A stretch of DNA of 64,000 nt from Pararhizobium sp. IMCC3301 (GTDB lineage Bacteria; Pseudomonadota; Alphaproteobacteria; Rhizobiales; GCA-2746425): NCBI RefSeq assembly GCF_030758315.1, contig NZ_CP132336.1, positions 1,364,001 through 1,428,000 on the forward strand. Direction: 5' to 3'. The translations under genes were made by a program, and so were the position numbers. Numbering within the stretch: the first letter of the stretch is position 1; each line of letters opens with the position of its first letter. Below are positions 15,705 to 26,714 of the stretch, one piece after another. The notes beneath the pieces are model-generated. The model was not told where the DNA came from, did not search any database, and saw only the letters and a program-made list of their open reading frames with translations.

Positions 15705-17483
15705 CTAGTTGCCCTGTTCCCAGGCGTCCAGCGCCTGGGAAAATACAACGTCACCCTCGCGGCCTTTTTCCAGCGTGATGATGGCCCGCTTGTTATTTTT
15801 GTAACGAACCGGCAGATCAAACCACGAGCCTTTGCGCAGCAGATCAAGGTTTTTGGCAATATTCTCAGGTGTCGCAGAGAGCGCCAGCCAGAACAGGGTA
15901 TCAGACACTTTGACACCGGCCGATGCCAGCAATTCGCCCTGCGCCTCTTCGCTGGATTTCAACAACAGTGCCGGAATATCATCGATTCCACCGCCAACCT
16001 GTCTGGGCGGAGCCTGATATGAAATTTCAACGAGGTGGCTGGCTGATGACATCGATGGATCGTCATTCTTGCGGATAATGATATCAAGGGTCAGTCTGCG
16101 TTGCGGCACTTCAACACGGCCCACGATCACAGGCGATCCGCCTTCTTCCCGCAAGCTCCACGTCGTGCCGCCTCCGACAGCCTGGGATTCATCCGCAGTA
16201 GCCCCTTCTTCATACAGGATGGCGCGTTGTGGCAGCACACCTTCGCCAACTGCAGCGCTGACGTCGCCGCGTTCGATATTCGGGTTCATCTGCCCCGAAT
16301 CATCGATGATGCGGCCGTCATTTTTGACCGACTCGGCCGGTGCAGCCACTGTCGGCGCTGCACCATTTGCCGCATCATTGGCATTGACCCGTCGTGGCCC
16401 ATCGCCCGATGAACTTTCGCCAATCGCCGGCTTCAGCGGATTGACATCATCATTGCCATAGTCGAGCCAGCTCTCGAAATTGGCCATCACCGTGTCCTGG
16501 TTTTGATAGGCCCACCAGCCAGCGGCTCCCAGTCCAATAAGGAAAATCAACAGCAGCCATGGCCAGACCCGGCGCCGCCGACGGACAACCACCCGGTCCT
16601 GATCGTCGTCATAGTAATCATCTGAGTAAGCGCGTTCGCGCCCGCCCCCACCACGGCCGCTTTCTTCTCCACGGCGTCCATTGCGCCCGCTACGACCAGA
16701 ACGGTTATTGCGCGGTTGTGCACGCTCGCGCTGCATTTGCTCTTCATCGAAATAATCGTCCTGATCATCCGCGACATCTGCAACGTCATCCATATATGGA
16801 TCATCCAGCGCCGGGGCATCATAATACTCGTCGCGGCTGCTGCGCCGGGAAAGTCCGGGGCGCTGGCCCCGTTCAGGTGCCGGTTCGGCGGACTGAGCGC
16901 GTGCCGTTTCGCGCATTGCCGACTCTGCTTTCGGCCGCACCGGCTCGCGCAGGGCGGATGTTGCTCTGGAAGGAGCATCGCCCAGCGAACGCGCGGAAGC
17001 AACTGCAGCATCAAACGCTGCCACAGACGCCGCAGCCGGTTCAGCCCCAGCAACCGGAGCAGCTACTGGCTCGGACCTCAGCCGCGGCTGAGGAGCAACT
17101 TCGGACGGATTAGGCAAATCGGCAGCAACCGGCGTGCTGGCCGAGCGCCGCATATTCTCGGCTTCATCCTGAACTTGGCGCGAGGAACGATGAGCCCGGA
17201 AGCTTGCCTCTTCCTCCTCCTGATGCGCCAGCCGTGCCGTGTTTTCACGCTCGGAGTTGGTGATGATCTTCCCGGAAACATAATCCTCTTCAACGACACG
17301 GATACTGTCTTCCAGTTCAAGCCGCTGACGCGACACTTCTGATGGCGGCAGAGCCGGGTCCATGGCATCAAGTTGCCGGCTTATCGCGGTCCTGGCACGA
17401 TCATAGACAGATCGTCGCGCCTGACCCGTTGCCACGGGAAGTGCTTCAATCGTTTTTCTCAACACTTTATAAAAATCAGCCAT
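15705..17483 (-). CDS. Single-pass membrane protein with disordered N-terminal half, unknown function
   Basis: The 592-residue protein has a conserved N-terminal helical region (MADFYKVLRKTIEALP... through about residue 70), then a long low-complexity stretch rich in Ala, Glu, Arg, Pro, Asp and Gly (about 80-300), a run of arginines (VVVRRRRRVWPW) and one transmembrane helix (about residues 310-326). The C-terminal domain (about 400-592) is well ordered, beginning QRAILYEEG and containing VGRVEVPQRRLTLDIIIRKND and PALLLKSSEEAQG. It resembles conserved hypothetical proteins found beside purA in Hyphomicrobiales. Charge layout puts the disordered half in the cytoplasm and the C-terminal domain in the periplasm. 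No catalytic motif was seen. Confidence 0.75.
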   Translation of the reverse strand: MADFYKVLRKTIEALPVATGQARRSVYDRARTAISRQLDAMDPALPPSEVSRQRLELEDSIRVVEEDYVSGKIITNSERENTARLAHQEEEEASFRAHRSSRQVQDEAENMRRSASTPVAADLPNPSEVAPQPRLRSEPVAAPVAGAEPAAASVAAFDAAVASARSLGDAPSRATSALREPVRPKAESAMRETARAQSAEPAPERGQRPGLSRRSSRDEYYDAPALDDPYMDDVADVADDQDDYFDEEQMQRERAQPRNNRSGRSGRNGRRGEESGRGGGGRERAYSDDYYDDDQDRVVVRRRRRVWPWLLLIFLIGLGAAGWWAYQNQDTVMANFESWLDYGNDDVNPLKPAIGESSSGDGPRRVNANDAANGAAPTVAAPAESVKNDGRIIDDSGQMNPNIERGDVSAAVGEGVLPQRAILYEEGATADESQAVGGGTTWSLREEGGSPVIVGRVEVPQRRLTLDIIIRKNDDPSMSSASHLVEISYQAPPRQVGGGIDDIPALLLKSSEEAQGELLASAGVKVSDTLFWLALSATPENIAKNLDLLRKGSWFDLPVRYKNNKRAIITLEKGREGDVVFSQALDAWEQGN

Positions 17484-17530
17484 ACGCTTACACTTTATCC
17501 AATAGTTCTCGCCCGGCAGTTGTCAGAACA

Positions 17531-19137
<1,607 letters not shown>

Positions 19138-20058
19138 GTGTCACGATTGTCTAAGGCGCTCAACTGGGGGTTCAATCAACCCTTTCTGTTGCTGGCAATC
19201 ACCATGCTGTGCTGGTCGGGGAATGTGGTTCTCGGCCGGGCAGTTGCCGGCGAAATCCCGCCGGTGATGCTGGCGCAGATTCGCTGGATGGGAGCCGCCC
19301 TCCTGCTGACGCCATTTGCCTGGCATCATGTCCGGCGCGACTGGGGCCGGGTCCGGGGACATTTGCCGCTGATGCTGCTGTTGGCCTTCACCGGGATCAC
19401 CAGCTACAACACACTTGCCTATCTGGGTCTGCAATACACCACGGCGATCAACGGCCTGCTGATCCAGTCTGCCGCACCTCTGATCATCGGATTCTGGTCA
19501 CTCGTCCTGTTTCGCGATGCTCTGACCCGGCGCCAATTGGCCGGCACACTTGTTTCCATGCTGGGAGTGTTGACCATTCTCACGCGCGGCCAACTGCAGG
19601 CATTGCTGTCACTCGCCTTCAATGCCGGCGATATCCTGTTTTTTCTGGCATTTCTGTTTTACGGATTTTACTCCGCCATGTTGCGAAAGAAGCCTGATAT
19701 CCACTGGCTCAGCTTTCTCTGGTTTGCAATTGTATTTGGCGCAGTTCTGTTGCTGCCGGCTTTTTTTCTGGAACTGCAAAGCGGTGCACGGGCCGATCTG
19801 TCACTGCAGAACCTGGCTGCCTTTGCCTATGTCATTTTATTCGCAAGCCTGCTGGCATACATCTGTTTCAATCGCGGAGTGGAGTTGATCGGCGCCAATC
19901 GGGCCGGCCCGTTTTTCCACCTCATGCCGTTGTTCGGATCGATCATGGCAATTGTGTTTCTGGGTGAAAAACCGGCGCTTTTTCACGCTTTCGGCTATGC
20001 CCTGATTGTAATCGGAGTGATCGCCGCCCAGCGCAACCGCAGGTCTGTACTGAGCTGA
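19138..20058 (+). CDS. EamA-family (DMT superfamily) transporter
   Basis: This 306-residue protein has about ten hydrophobic helices in two EamA repeats. The first repeat begins QPFLLLAITMLCWSGNVVLGR, the second includes FLAFLFYGFYSAMLRKK; the protein ends with IVFLGEKPALFHAFGYALIVIG, typical of the family. EamA proteins export metabolites or amino acids, and the substrate is unknown. I chose the GTG at 19138, with GGAAGG seven bases upstream, because it gives MSRLSKALNWGFNQPF. The ATG at 19072 with GGAGTGA close upstream is an alternative that adds 22 residues. Its last 222 bases are antisense to the desaturase gene. Confidence 0.85.
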   Translation: MSRLSKALNWGFNQPFLLLAITMLCWSGNVVLGRAVAGEIPPVMLAQIRWMGAALLLTPFAWHHVRRDWGRVRGHLPLMLLLAFTGITSYNTLAYLGLQYTTAINGLLIQSAAPLIIGFWSLVLFRDALTRRQLAGTLVSMLGVLTILTRGQLQALLSLAFNAGDILFFLAFLFYGFYSAMLRKKPDIHWLSFLWFAIVFGAVLLLPAFFLELQSGARADLSLQNLAAFAYVILFASLLAYICFNRGVELIGANRAGPFFHLMPLFGSIMAIVFLGEKPALFHAFGYALIVIGVIAAQRNRRSVLS

Positions 20059-21039
20059 GCCTGGCACCTTCGGCGCGGCATAAGGTGCTGTGTCTGCAAT
20101 GCGCCGGTAAGGGTGGGGAACGGCTTCTTTCTGCCGCAAAAAATACCGCCTGAAAAGCGTGCCATAGCCGAAAATCCGGTAGCAGCCTTCGTGTTCGCCA
20201 ACACCCGCAAAACCGCTGCGGTAAAGCGCCGGAAGCTGGTACCAGGCGGCTGCCGGGAATTTATGATGCACGAAATGCAGATTGTTGTTGAGAAACAGCA
20301 ACGCAAAAAACGGCGAGGCTTCAATTATAACGCTCCGGGCATCGGCGGTTTCCGAAGCCTGGTGTTCGGCATAAGTACGCAGCATCAGCAGCGACATCGC
20401 CGGATAGGCAACGCCAAGACCATAAAGCCAGAGCGGAAACCCCGAATACACCAACGCTGCGACGACCACTGCCAAACCCGCAAAATGCAGCGCCCATGCC
20501 AAGAATATACGTCGCGCCTGGCCCCGCCCGCGGTGAAGCCGCGCCCATTCACTGCGGTAAAATGCCGTCACGGCAAGCGCCGGCCCAATGATCAGGCGTC
20601 CGAGCAGCGTATTGTTGAAACGCAACAGAACGCGCATTGGGCCGGTCAACCGGGACCAGTCGCCACGAGCCAGATAAAAGCTTTCCGGATCATCATAGGG
20701 GTCGGTCAGATTTTCATTGCAGTGATGCCGCAAATGCAGCCGTTTGAAGCGCCGGTAAGGTATAAACAACCCAAGTGGCAAGCCTGCCAGAATTTCATTG
20801 CTCGGAGCATGACGGGTTGGATGGCCGTGCAGCGCTTCGTGCTGCAGTGAGGCATGCAAAGTGGTCAGGTACACCAGCGCGGGCAACAGCAGCCATACCG
20901 GCACCACGGCAAATAGCATCACTGCCGCGAGCCAGCCACAATAGACCAGAGCCAGTAATCCCAGGGTCGGCCATTCGGCAACGCTCCGGCTGCGTCTTGT
21001 TGATGCACGGGACAGTATAGCGTCTGAAAATGAAGTCAC
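19837..21039 (-). CDS. Membrane fatty-acid desaturase with extended C-terminus
   Basis: The protein is a membrane fatty-acid desaturase. Histidine boxes of the family are visible: HEALHGHPTRH, RLHLRHHCNEN and NLHFVHHKFPAAAWY. Helical segments lie at about 28-60 and 175-215. Desaturases introduce double bonds into membrane lipid acyl chains or, in related groups, modify carotenoids or alkanes; the substrate is not known. The family core ends near HPYRRIAD, about residue 310. The frame then runs on for roughly 80 residues, of which the last 74 are antisense to the EamA transporter. The divergent gene encodes an XRE-type regulator across a 150-bp gap with an inverted repeat, so coregulation is likely. 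Confidence 0.86.
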   Translation of the reverse strand: MTSFSDAILSRASTRRSRSVAEWPTLGLLALVYCGWLAAVMLFAVVPVWLLLPALVYLTTLHASLQHEALHGHPTRHAPSNEILAGLPLGLFIPYRRFKRLHLRHHCNENLTDPYDDPESFYLARGDWSRLTGPMRVLLRFNNTLLGRLIIGPALAVTAFYRSEWARLHRGRGQARRIFLAWALHFAGLAVVVAALVYSGFPLWLYGLGVAYPAMSLLMLRTYAEHQASETADARSVIIEASPFFALLFLNNNLHFVHHKFPAAAWYQLPALYRSGFAGVGEHEGCYRIFGYGTLFRRYFLRQKEAVPHPYRRIADTAPYAAPKVPGSAQYRPAVALGGDHSDYNQGIAESVKKRRFFTQKHNCHDRSEQRHEVEKRAGPIGADQLHSAIETDVCQQACE

Positions 21040-21124
21040 AAAACATCCTGTCGTGGAGGGAAGCGGTCGGATGTCAGCAGTGTGTCAGCACTATTTCCCC
21101 TGCTCAACGAGGCCATGCACAGCA

Positions 21125-21175
21125 AATGTTGTTTTTGCGCACCAAATAGATTTATGATTGTGTTTAAACAACATT
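21125..21175. promoter_or_regulatory. Inverted repeat in the desaturase-regulator divergent promoter
   Basis: AATGTTGTTT (21125-21134) and AAACAACATT (21166-21175) are perfect 10-bp inverted repeats 31 bases apart, and TGTTTAAACA overlaps the second arm as its own palindrome. They lie 15-65 bases before the regulator ATG, a position suited to autoregulation and control of the divergent desaturase. Confidence 0.55.
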
Positions 21176-21189
21176 GATTGAGAGTTTAC

Positions 21190-22047
21190 ATGGACAAGCG
21201 CGCATTAGAGCAGATTTTCCGCGAAAGACTGCTGACGCTGATTCAGCGTTTTGAAGGCAATCATGCGGAATTTGCGCGAGGTATCGGAATTGACCGTTCC
21301 GCGCTCAGCCAGCTTTTGTCGGCGCGCATTGTCCGCCTGCCACGCGCCGAAACGCTGCGCGCCATCGCCGAAATCCATCAGGTCAGCCTGGACTGGCTGC
21401 TCGGCCTCAGCCAGTCGGAAACGCTTGCTACGGAAATCGAGAATACCACTGCCATTGAAGGCATTGCCGATGAGGAAAATGACAGCCGTCTTGCCCGCTG
21501 GCACAAGGAAGCTGCCGGTTACAAGATACGCTATGTGCCGGCCACCATACCCGACGTGCTACGCACTCCGGCGACCATTGCGATGTATTCGGGAATGCGC
21601 CCCGGTCCGAGCATTGCCGAACAGCTGAAGGAATCCATCAACCGGCTGAATTACAACCGCATGCCGGAAACCGATATGGAGGCCTGCATGCCATTTCAGC
21701 GCCTCGAGGCGCTGGCCCAGGGAACCGGCATGTGGGCTGATCTCACCGAATTTGACCGCGAGGAACAATTGCTCCGGATCGAGACACTGGCGCAGGAGCT
21801 TTATCCCACCTTCCGGCTGTTTCTGTTTGATCAGAGAATGGCATATTCGGCACCCTATACGGTGTTTGGTCCGAAACGGGCGGCGATTTACATTGGCGAC
21901 ATGTATGTGGTGATCAACAGCACGGAGCACATTCGTGCCCTTACTCGTCACTTTGACGATTTGATCCGCCGGGCTGCAATCAACCCGCACGACATTGCAA
22001 CTTATGTGGCCGGATTGAGAAATGCCGCCACGAAAACTACTGCCTGA
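21190..22047 (+). CDS. XRE-family transcriptional regulator
   Basis: The 285-residue protein has an N-terminal helix-turn-helix of the XRE type (about residues 10-70), with NHAEFARGIGIDRSALSQLL and ETLRAIAEIHQVSLDWLLG. The remaining ~200 residues form a larger domain with no recognised motif (GYKIRYVPATIPDVLRTP, then FGPKRAAIYIGDMYVVIN), which may sense a ligand. It is divergent from the desaturase gene. The ATG at 21190 is preferred over an in-frame TTG at 21178. A regulatory link to lipid composition is inference from gene order. Confidence 0.85.
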   Translation: MDKRALEQIFRERLLTLIQRFEGNHAEFARGIGIDRSALSQLLSARIVRLPRAETLRAIAEIHQVSLDWLLGLSQSETLATEIENTTAIEGIADEENDSRLARWHKEAAGYKIRYVPATIPDVLRTPATIAMYSGMRPGPSIAEQLKESINRLNYNRMPETDMEACMPFQRLEALAQGTGMWADLTEFDREEQLLRIETLAQELYPTFRLFLFDQRMAYSAPYTVFGPKRAAIYIGDMYVVINSTEHIRALTRHFDDLIRRAAINPHDIATYVAGLRNAATKTTA

Positions 22048-22085
22048 TGCGGTTTAACCGCACCGGACGATCTTTTAAACCGCAT
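22047..22085. terminator. Bidirectional terminator between the XRE regulator and glnK
   Basis: ATGCGGTTTAA (22047-22057) and TTAAACCGCAT (22075-22085) form a perfect 11-bp stem with TTT runs; a shorter alternative TGCGGTTTAACCGCA competes. It overlaps the stop codons of both convergent genes. Confidence 0.6.
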
Positions 22086-22413
22086 TGTCTCCGGTTTCTC
22101 CGGTGCGGATACGCAAGGCGCTTTCCAGCGGCAGCACAAAAATCTTGCCATCGCCAATATTGCCGGTGCGCGCTTCATTGGCCAGCACTTCCATGACCCG
22201 CTCGCAGTGCACGTCAGACACGGCAATCTCAAGCTTCACCTTGGGCAGATAATGCACCGCATATTCCGCACCGCGATAGATCTCGGTATGACCCTTTTGA
22301 CGTCCATAGCCCTTGACCTCGGTCACGGTCAGACCGCTGACCCCGATTTCCGAAAGCGCTTCACGCACAGGATCCAACCTGTGCGGCTGAATGATAGCAA
22401 TGACATACTTCAT
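22075..22413 (-). CDS. glnK: Nitrogen regulatory P-II protein GlnK
   Basis: This 112-residue P-II protein starts MKYVIAIIQPHRLDPVREAL, with the T-loop GRQKGHTEIYRGAEYAV that carries the uridylylated Tyr51, and ends with GKIFVLPLESALRIRTGE. P-II proteins sense 2-oxoglutarate, ATP and ADP and control ammonium transport by AmtB and other nitrogen targets. It follows amtB after 22 bases, with the operon read amtB then glnK. Confidence 0.96.
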   Translation of the reverse strand: MKYVIAIIQPHRLDPVREALSEIGVSGLTVTEVKGYGRQKGHTEIYRGAEYAVHYLPKVKLEIAVSDVHCERVMEVLANEARTGNIGDGKIFVLPLESALRIRTGETGDNAV

Positions 22414-22435
22414 AAAAACTCCTGATCTTGTGCCT

Positions 22436-23644
22436 TCAGAACCTGTATCCACTTTCGCCATGGGTGGAAAAATCAAGCCCTTCGATCTCTTCGTCCTTGT
22501 TGACCCGCAGACCTACCAGTGCCCTGACGATCAAAACAATGATGATAGTCGCAATAACCGACCAGACAAGCACTGATCCAACGCCCAGCAGCTGGACGCC
22601 GAACTGGCTGCCTGCACTGGCTTCCCCAAGGCCGGTGCCGCCCGGCAGTCCGGCCAGAAACGCCACCAGCAGGCTGCCCAGCGCACCGCCCACACCATGG
22701 ACGGCAAGAACATCCAGCGAGTCATCAATCTTCCACCTGTGCTTCACCAGATCCACAGCGATATAACATACCACGCCGCCGACAAGCCCCAGTAACACAC
22801 CCGCCATCGGACCGACAAATCCGGATGCCGGCGTGACGGTGGCAAGCCCGGCGATTGTACCTGTCACCATACCGACAAGGGATGGTTTGCCGAACCGTAT
22901 CCATTCAATCACGATCCAGACCAGTGATGCCGTTGCAGCAGACATATGCGTCACCAGCAGGGCCATGCCGGCATCCGCATTTGCGCCCAGCGCACTGCCT
23001 GCGTTGAAGCCGTACCAGCCGACCCACAACAGGGCCGCTCCAACCATCACCATCCATGGCGCATGAGGCGGCTGAACGGTTTTCGGAAAACCGCCGCGTG
23101 CACCCAGAATGACGGCAATCACTGCTGCCGACGAGCCGGCTGTAACATGAACCACAATGCCACCGGCAAAATCCATGACACCCAGATCAGCCAGCCAGCC
23201 GCCACCCCAGACCCAGTGCACCACCGGCGCATAGACGAGCAGCAGCCAAGCTGCGCTGATCAGCAAGACGGCGGAAAACTTGATGCGCTCGACAAAGGCA
23301 CCGACCATCAGCGCTGGCGTGATCACGGCAAAGGTCATCTGAAAGCTGAAGAAAACAGTTTCCGGCAGTCCGGTTCCGGGAAACACAGTATCCCGGCCAA
23401 TCCCGGTGAGGAACGCCTTCTGCAGCCCCCCAAGCCAGCTGGAGCCCTCTGCAAAGGCCAGAGAATACGCCACCGCCAGCCAGAGTACCGAGGCAAGGCA
23501 GGCAATCGCCATACATTGCATCAGCACCGACAGGATGTTTCTCGATTGAACCAGGCCGCCGTAAAACAGCGCCAGGCCCGGCAATGTCATGAGCAGGACC
23601 AGGGCCGTGCTCATTAGAATCCAGGCTGTATCTGCAGCGTTCAT
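22436..23644 (-). CDS. amtB: Ammonium transporter AmtB
   Basis: This 402-residue protein is an ammonium channel/transporter of the inner membrane with about eleven helices. Recognisable pieces are LPGLALFYGGLVQ, the pore histidine regions GGIVVHVTAG and LAVHGVGGALGS, and GFNAGSALGANADAG. The ATG at 23644 is preceded by GGGGGGACTA, a strong ribosome binding site, and gives MNAADTAW. A longer frame from 23656 is possible. No signal peptide is evident, as in some AmtB proteins. It is upstream of glnK in the same operon. Regulation by NtrC is expected but no site was identified. Confidence 0.96.
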   Translation of the reverse strand: MNAADTAWILMSTALVLLMTLPGLALFYGGLVQSRNILSVLMQCMAIACLASVLWLAVAYSLAFAEGSSWLGGLQKAFLTGIGRDTVFPGTGLPETVFFSFQMTFAVITPALMVGAFVERIKFSAVLLISAAWLLLVYAPVVHWVWGGGWLADLGVMDFAGGIVVHVTAGSSAAVIAVILGARGGFPKTVQPPHAPWMVMVGAALLWVGWYGFNAGSALGANADAGMALLVTHMSAATASLVWIVIEWIRFGKPSLVGMVTGTIAGLATVTPASGFVGPMAGVLLGLVGGVVCYIAVDLVKHRWKIDDSLDVLAVHGVGGALGSLLVAFLAGLPGGTGLGEASAGSQFGVQLLGVGSVLVWSVIATIIIVLIVRALVGLRVNKDEEIEGLDFSTHGESGYRF

Positions 23645-23730
23645 TAGTCCCCCCATGAATGCTCAGGCAATTGCATGTTGCATATTGCGCCCCGGCAATG
23701 CAGTCAATCTGCGCTACCGGGGCGATGCCG

Positions 23731-25332
23731 TCAAAGCGTGAAATTCAGCGGCTTGACCTGCTGGACATTCTCCAGTGCATTGATGGTGGCCATAGCCGCC
23801 TTGCTGACCTCCTGATCGATCGCAACCAGCGCAATGGCATTGCCGCCTTCTGAATCCCGGCCGAATTGCATATGGGCAATATTGACACCCGCCTCGCCGA
23901 GCACGGTTCCGATCTTGCCAATGAAGCCGGGCTTGTCATTATTGGTGACATACAGCATGCGCGGCTTCAGTTCAGCCTCCATATTGATGCCTTTGATCTG
24001 AATGATACGCGGCTTGCCATCGGCAAACACGGTGCCGGCCACGGACCGTTCCTGACGCTCGGTGATCACCGTCAGGCGGATATAGTTTTCATAAACGCCT
24101 TCCTGCGCGCGGCGCACTTCTTCCACCCGGATGCCGCGTTCCTTGGCGATCGCCGGTGCCGAAACCATATTGACGGTCTGCAATTGCGGCTGCAGCACCC
24201 CGGTCAGTGCTGCCGCCGTCAGTGCCCGCACATTCATCTCCGCCACATCGCCTTCATATTCGAGGCGAATACCTGAAATCCCGGTTTCGGTGAGTTGGCC
24301 GGCAAACGAGCCCAGCAGTTCCGCCAGTTTGACGAAAGGCGTCAGACGCGGCGCTTCTTCCGCCGAAATCGAGGGCATGTTGAGGGCGTTTGTGACAGCG
24401 CCCTTGAGCAAATAATCCGACATTTGTTCTGCCACCTGAATGGCAACATTTTCCTGTGCCTCAGTCGTCGACGCGCCCAGATGTGGCGTACACACCACAT
24501 TCGGCAGATCAAACAGCACACTGTCCTTGGCAGGTTCGGTGGCAAACACATCAATGCCCGCACCGCCGACTTGTCCCGATTTCAGACCCGCTGCCAAAGC
24601 GTCTTCATCAATCAGTCCGCCGCGGGCGCAATTGATAATGCGCACACCCTTTTTCATTTTTGCAATGGCATCTGCATTGATGATGTTGCGGGTCTTGTCG
24701 GTCAGCGGCGTGTGCAGGGTGATGAAATCCGCCCGCTTCAGCAACTCATCCAGTTCAACTTTTTCCACGCCCAGTTCCATTGCGCGTTCCGGCGACAGGA
24801 ACGGATCAAATGCGATGACCCGCATTTTCAGCCCGATGCCGCGATCCGCAGCAATTGAACCGATATTTCCGCAGCCGATCACACCAAGGGTTTTTGCCGT
24901 CAGCTCAACGCCCATGAATTTCGATTTTTCCCACTTGCCTGCCTGGGTCGAGGCATTGGCTTCAGGCAATTGACGGGCCACGGCAAACATCATCGCAATG
25001 GCATGTTCAGCGGTGGTGATGGAATTGCCGAAAGGCGTATTCATCACAATGATACCCTTTTGCGTGGCAGCAGCGATATCGACATTGTCGACGCCGATAC
25101 CGGCGCGGCCGATGACTTTCAGATTGCCGGCAGCAGCGATGATCTTTTCGGTCACCTTGGTTGCAGAGCGGATCGCAAGCCCTTCGTAATTGCCGATGAT
25201 CGCGGCAAGCTTGTCCTTGTCCTTGCCAAGGTCGGGCTGGAAATCGACATCAAGGCCCCGATCCTTGAAAATCTGGACAGCGGTGGCCGACAGTTTATCG
25301 GAAATCAGAACGCGTGGCATTGTCTTGGTCAT
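23731..25332 (-). CDS. serA: D-3-phosphoglycerate dehydrogenase SerA
   Basis: SerA oxidises 3-phosphoglycerate to phosphohydroxypyruvate, the first step of serine synthesis. The 533-residue protein has a 2-hydroxyacid dehydrogenase core with the NAD motif GCGNIGSIAADRG and catalytic residues in INCARGGLIDEDAL and TPHLGASTTEAQ, an intervening domain, and a C-terminal ACT regulatory domain (about 460-533) with NDKPGFIGKIGTVLGEAGVNIAHMQ. This is the long bacterial form. It follows serC by 70 bases, so serC-serA are one operon behind the leader RNA. Confidence 0.97.
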   Translation of the reverse strand: MTKTMPRVLISDKLSATAVQIFKDRGLDVDFQPDLGKDKDKLAAIIGNYEGLAIRSATKVTEKIIAAAGNLKVIGRAGIGVDNVDIAAATQKGIIVMNTPFGNSITTAEHAIAMMFAVARQLPEANASTQAGKWEKSKFMGVELTAKTLGVIGCGNIGSIAADRGIGLKMRVIAFDPFLSPERAMELGVEKVELDELLKRADFITLHTPLTDKTRNIINADAIAKMKKGVRIINCARGGLIDEDALAAGLKSGQVGGAGIDVFATEPAKDSVLFDLPNVVCTPHLGASTTEAQENVAIQVAEQMSDYLLKGAVTNALNMPSISAEEAPRLTPFVKLAELLGSFAGQLTETGISGIRLEYEGDVAEMNVRALTAAALTGVLQPQLQTVNMVSAPAIAKERGIRVEEVRRAQEGVYENYIRLTVITERQERSVAGTVFADGKPRIIQIKGINMEAELKPRMLYVTNNDKPGFIGKIGTVLGEAGVNIAHMQFGRDSEGGNAIALVAIDQEVSKAAMATINALENVQQVKPLNFTL

Positions 25333-25401
25333 ATTCGTCTCCAGAAGGCATCAACGGTGCGCATCAGCGGGCACCGGGCCAAAAAACAGAAAAGTGTTGG
25401 T

Positions 25402-26601
25402 TCAGGCGGCTTGTGACAGTTCGGCTTTGCTGGCAGCAAATGCCCAATCCAGCCACGGCAGAAGCGCCGCTATGTCGGAATGCTCAACCGTCGCACCGGC
25501 CCAGATGCGCAATCCCGGAGGAGCATCGCGATAAGCGCCGATATCAAACGCAACGCCTTGCTTTTCCAGGGCCGACACCATGGCTTTGGCAAACGCCGCC
25601 TGCTCGCTGTCGGACAAGGCCGTGACAGCCGAATCGGTGATTTTCAGGCACACTGATGTATTGGAGCGCGTCGCCGGATCGAGCGCCAGAAAATCCACCC
25701 AGGGCGTAGCGGCTACCCATTCGGCGATAGCCCCGGCATTGGCATCCGCCCGGCCTTTCAGACCGTCCAGTCCGCCAACAGACTGAGCCCATTCCAGCGC
25801 GTCCAGATAGTCTTCGACACACAGCATGGAGGGCGTGTTGATGGTTGCTCCGTCGAAAATATCACGGATCAGCTTGCCGCCCTTGGTAAGACGGAAAATC
25901 TTCGGTAGCGGCCAGGACGGCGTATAGCTTTCCAGCCGTTCTACCGCGCGTGGCGACAGGATAAGCATGCCGTGGGCCGCTTCCCCGCCCAGCACTTTCT
26001 GCCAGGAATAGGTTACGACATCGAGCTTGTCCCAGGCCAGATCCTGAGCGAAGGCGGCAGAGGTTGCATCGCACAGGGTCAGGCCCTCGCGGTCGGAGGC
26101 AATCCAGGCGCCATCAGGCACCCTGACACCCGATGTTGTGCCGTTCCAGGTGAACACCACATCATTGGCGAAATTTACCGAAGCCAGATCCGGAAGCGCG
26201 CCGTAATCCGCAGTCAGTGTGCGCTGATTGTCGAGCTTGAGCTGTTTGACCGCATCTGTCACCCAGCCCGAGCCGAAGCTTTCCCAGGCCAGCAGATCGA
26301 CGCCGCGTGCGCCCAGCAGCGACCACATCGCCATTTCAAAGGCGCCAGTATCGGAGGCCGGCACAATGCCGATGAGATAATCATCGGGCACCTGCAGCAC
26401 CTCGCGGGTCAGATCGATTGCCCGCTTCAGCTTGGCCTTGCCGATTTTGGCCCGGTGCGAGCGCCCCAGCGCGGCATCAGACAGCACGTTCAGCGACCAG
26501 TCAGGTCGTTTCGCGCAAGGTCCGGAGGAAAAATGGGGGTTTTCTGGACGCACGTCAGGTGTGCGCAACCCGGCCGAATGGCCAGTATCTGCATGTGTCA
26601 T
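25402..26601 (-). CDS. serC: Phosphoserine aminotransferase SerC
   Basis: SerC transfers an amino group from glutamate to phosphohydroxypyruvate, giving phosphoserine. The 399-residue protein is of the alphaproteobacterial type: [13 protein letters not shown] near the N-terminus, the PLP-binding lysine in [18 protein letters not shown], and the substrate region [11 protein letters not shown]. It is the first gene of the serC-serA operon. The ATG at 26601 lies directly after a two-hairpin leader that includes the ribosome binding site. Confidence 0.96.
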   Translation of the reverse strand: MTHADTGHSAGLRTPDVRPENPHFSSGPCAKRPDWSLNVLSDAALGRSHRAKIGKAKLKRAIDLTREVLQVPDDYLIGIVPASDTGAFEMAMWSLLGARGVDLLAWESFGSGWVTDAVKQLKLDNQRTLTADYGALPDLASVNFANDVVFTWNGTTSGVRVPDGAWIASDREGLTLCDATSAAFAQDLAWDKLDVVTYSWQKVLGGEAAHGMLILSPRAVERLESYTPSWPLPKIFRLTKGGKLIRDIFDGATINTPSMLCVEDYLDALEWAQSVGGLDGLKGRADANAGAIAEWVAATPWVDFLALDPATRSNTSVCLKITDSAVTALSDSEQAAFAKAMVSALEKQGVAFDIGAYRDAPPGLRIWAGATVEHSDIAALLPWLDWAFAASKAELSQAA

Positions 26602-26640
26602 GCTACCCTCTCAGATAGATAGCCTCTCGGTGGGGAGAGG
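26602..26640 (-). ncRNA. serC leader RNA motif
   Basis: Directly before the serC ATG are two small hairpins on the minus strand: CCTCTC-CCCACC-GAGAGG, then GCTATC-TATCTGAGAG-GGTAGC. The second ends one step from the start codon and encloses the likely ribosome binding site GAGAGG. This matches my memory of the serC motif of Hyphomicrobiales, a conserved cis-acting structure before serC-serA operons. The ligand or signal is not known. Confidence 0.6.
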
Positions 26641-26714
26641 TGGCCCACCTGCGGCATTAAGGGAAAGCGCGGAATTCTGCAAGCTGAAATCTGGTCTACG
26701 GAACCACAAACGCA

